In this document: in pieces, positions 63,593 to 64,000 of the stretch
Numbering within the stretch: the stretch's first letter is position 1
How the letters are laid out: each line of letters starts with the position of its first letter
Assembly: GCA_031841125.1 (NCBI GenBank)
Contig: CM063108.1
Coordinates: 4,633,683 to 4,697,682 of the forward strand
DNA: 64,000 nt
Origin: Acanthococcus lagerstroemiae
Taxonomy: Eukaryota; Arthropoda; Insecta; Hemiptera; Eriococcidae
Direction: 5' to 3'
The notes under the pieces: model-generated
Seen by the model: the letters and a program-made list of their open reading frames with translations, nothing else
Databases searched by the model: none
What the model was told of the DNA's origin: nothing
Made by a program: the position numbers and the translations under genes

Positions 63593-64000
63593 ATCCCGGC
63601 GCAGTGAGTCCAGTATGAAAATCACAGGAAGGGTAAAGGGAGAAGAAGGCGGATTATCCCAGTCAGAAAGGAAGAGGACGCACGCCAGAAACTAAAATCA
63701 GTGCAAGAGGAAATGAAAGTCGAGGAAAATTTTTACGACAGTATGGATCAAGCTTTAAAAAACACGGTTGAAGAGTTTGGAGTGACGAGGGTTAAAGAGA
63801 AAACCAGGGATAAACTTTCAAAATAGACTCTCGAATCAGGAAGAATAACCTTTGGAAAAATAGAAATAAAACACCATTGGACAAACCTGAGCGAACTAAA
63901 ATACAAAAATTGGTGAAGAAAAATGTTAGAGAACATATTAAGAAATATGATTAGGAAAAAATTCAAGATATTTTGGAAGAAAGTTGGTCCACCAAAAAAG
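63593..64000 (+). mobile_element. RTE-like LINE fragment running off the right edge
   Basis: From about 63690 the reading (ARQKLKSVQEEMKV, later RTKIQKLVKKNVREHIKKYD) matches the region between endonuclease and reverse transcriptase in RTE-like LINEs. Stops at 63823 and 63951 show decay. The rest of the element is outside the window. Confidence 0.6.

Overview
The window looks like nuclear DNA of an arthropod, most likely an insect; a hemipteran-like genome is only a weak guess. Evidence: interrupted genes with GT..AG introns, carboxylesterase genes of the juvenile-hormone-esterase/cholinesterase fold, jockey- and RTE-like LINEs, many hAT-type miniature elements with 8-bp target duplications, a tRNA-derived SINE and satellite arrays. 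There is no bacterial or organellar signal.

Region 1 (1 to about 11.6 kb) is the right-hand part of an integrated adintovirus/Polinton(Maverick)-like dsDNA virus. In order on the + strand: family B DNA polymerase (open at the left edge), packaging ATPase, a DUF8207-like protein, a coiled-coil repeat protein, a retrovirus-like integrase, a phospholipase A2-domain protein, small glycine/lysine-rich proteins with a hydrophobic segment (pX/VI-like), an adenain-like cysteine protease, penton, major capsid protein and a small membrane protein; a last gene of unknown role lies on the - strand. Polymerase and integrase would copy and insert the genome; ATPase, protease, penton and capsid protein would build and fill the particle; the PLA2 and hydrophobic proteins probably help membrane passage. 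Most frames are intact. The clear breaks sit in poly-A runs. Many start codons are fused to a TATAAATG-like box.

Region 2 (11.6 to 16.4 kb): a 67-bp minisatellite joins the viral end to the last three exons of a truncated esterase copy (C). Next come a GGTTACC-rich repeat and a dead hAT/ZMYM1-like (DUF4371) transposase gene on the - strand.

Region 3 (16.4 to 27.0 kb): esterase A, ten exons, 552 codons, intact Ser-Glu-His triad. Its 5-kb first intron is a nest of LINEs, including a jockey element inserted into an older LINE with an 11-bp target duplication.

Region 4 (27 to 38.4 kb): intergenic. It holds hAT-type elements with perfect 8-bp duplications, two SINE copies, a frameshifted relic of one more esterase last exon, and degenerate repeats.

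Region 5 (38.4 to 55.4 kb): esterase B, nine exons, 538 codons, intact triad. The internal exons match those of A in order and phase, and most match in length; B lacks A's first intron. Its introns hold LINE remnants, including an RTE-like element with a 940-bp inverted-repeat transposon inserted in frame.

Region 6 (55.4 to 64 kb): a hAT miniature element, a foldback-like inverted repeat, a 147-bp tandem array, a 4.4-kb array of about 110-125-bp monomers with higher-order structure, and the start of another RTE-like LINE at the right edge.
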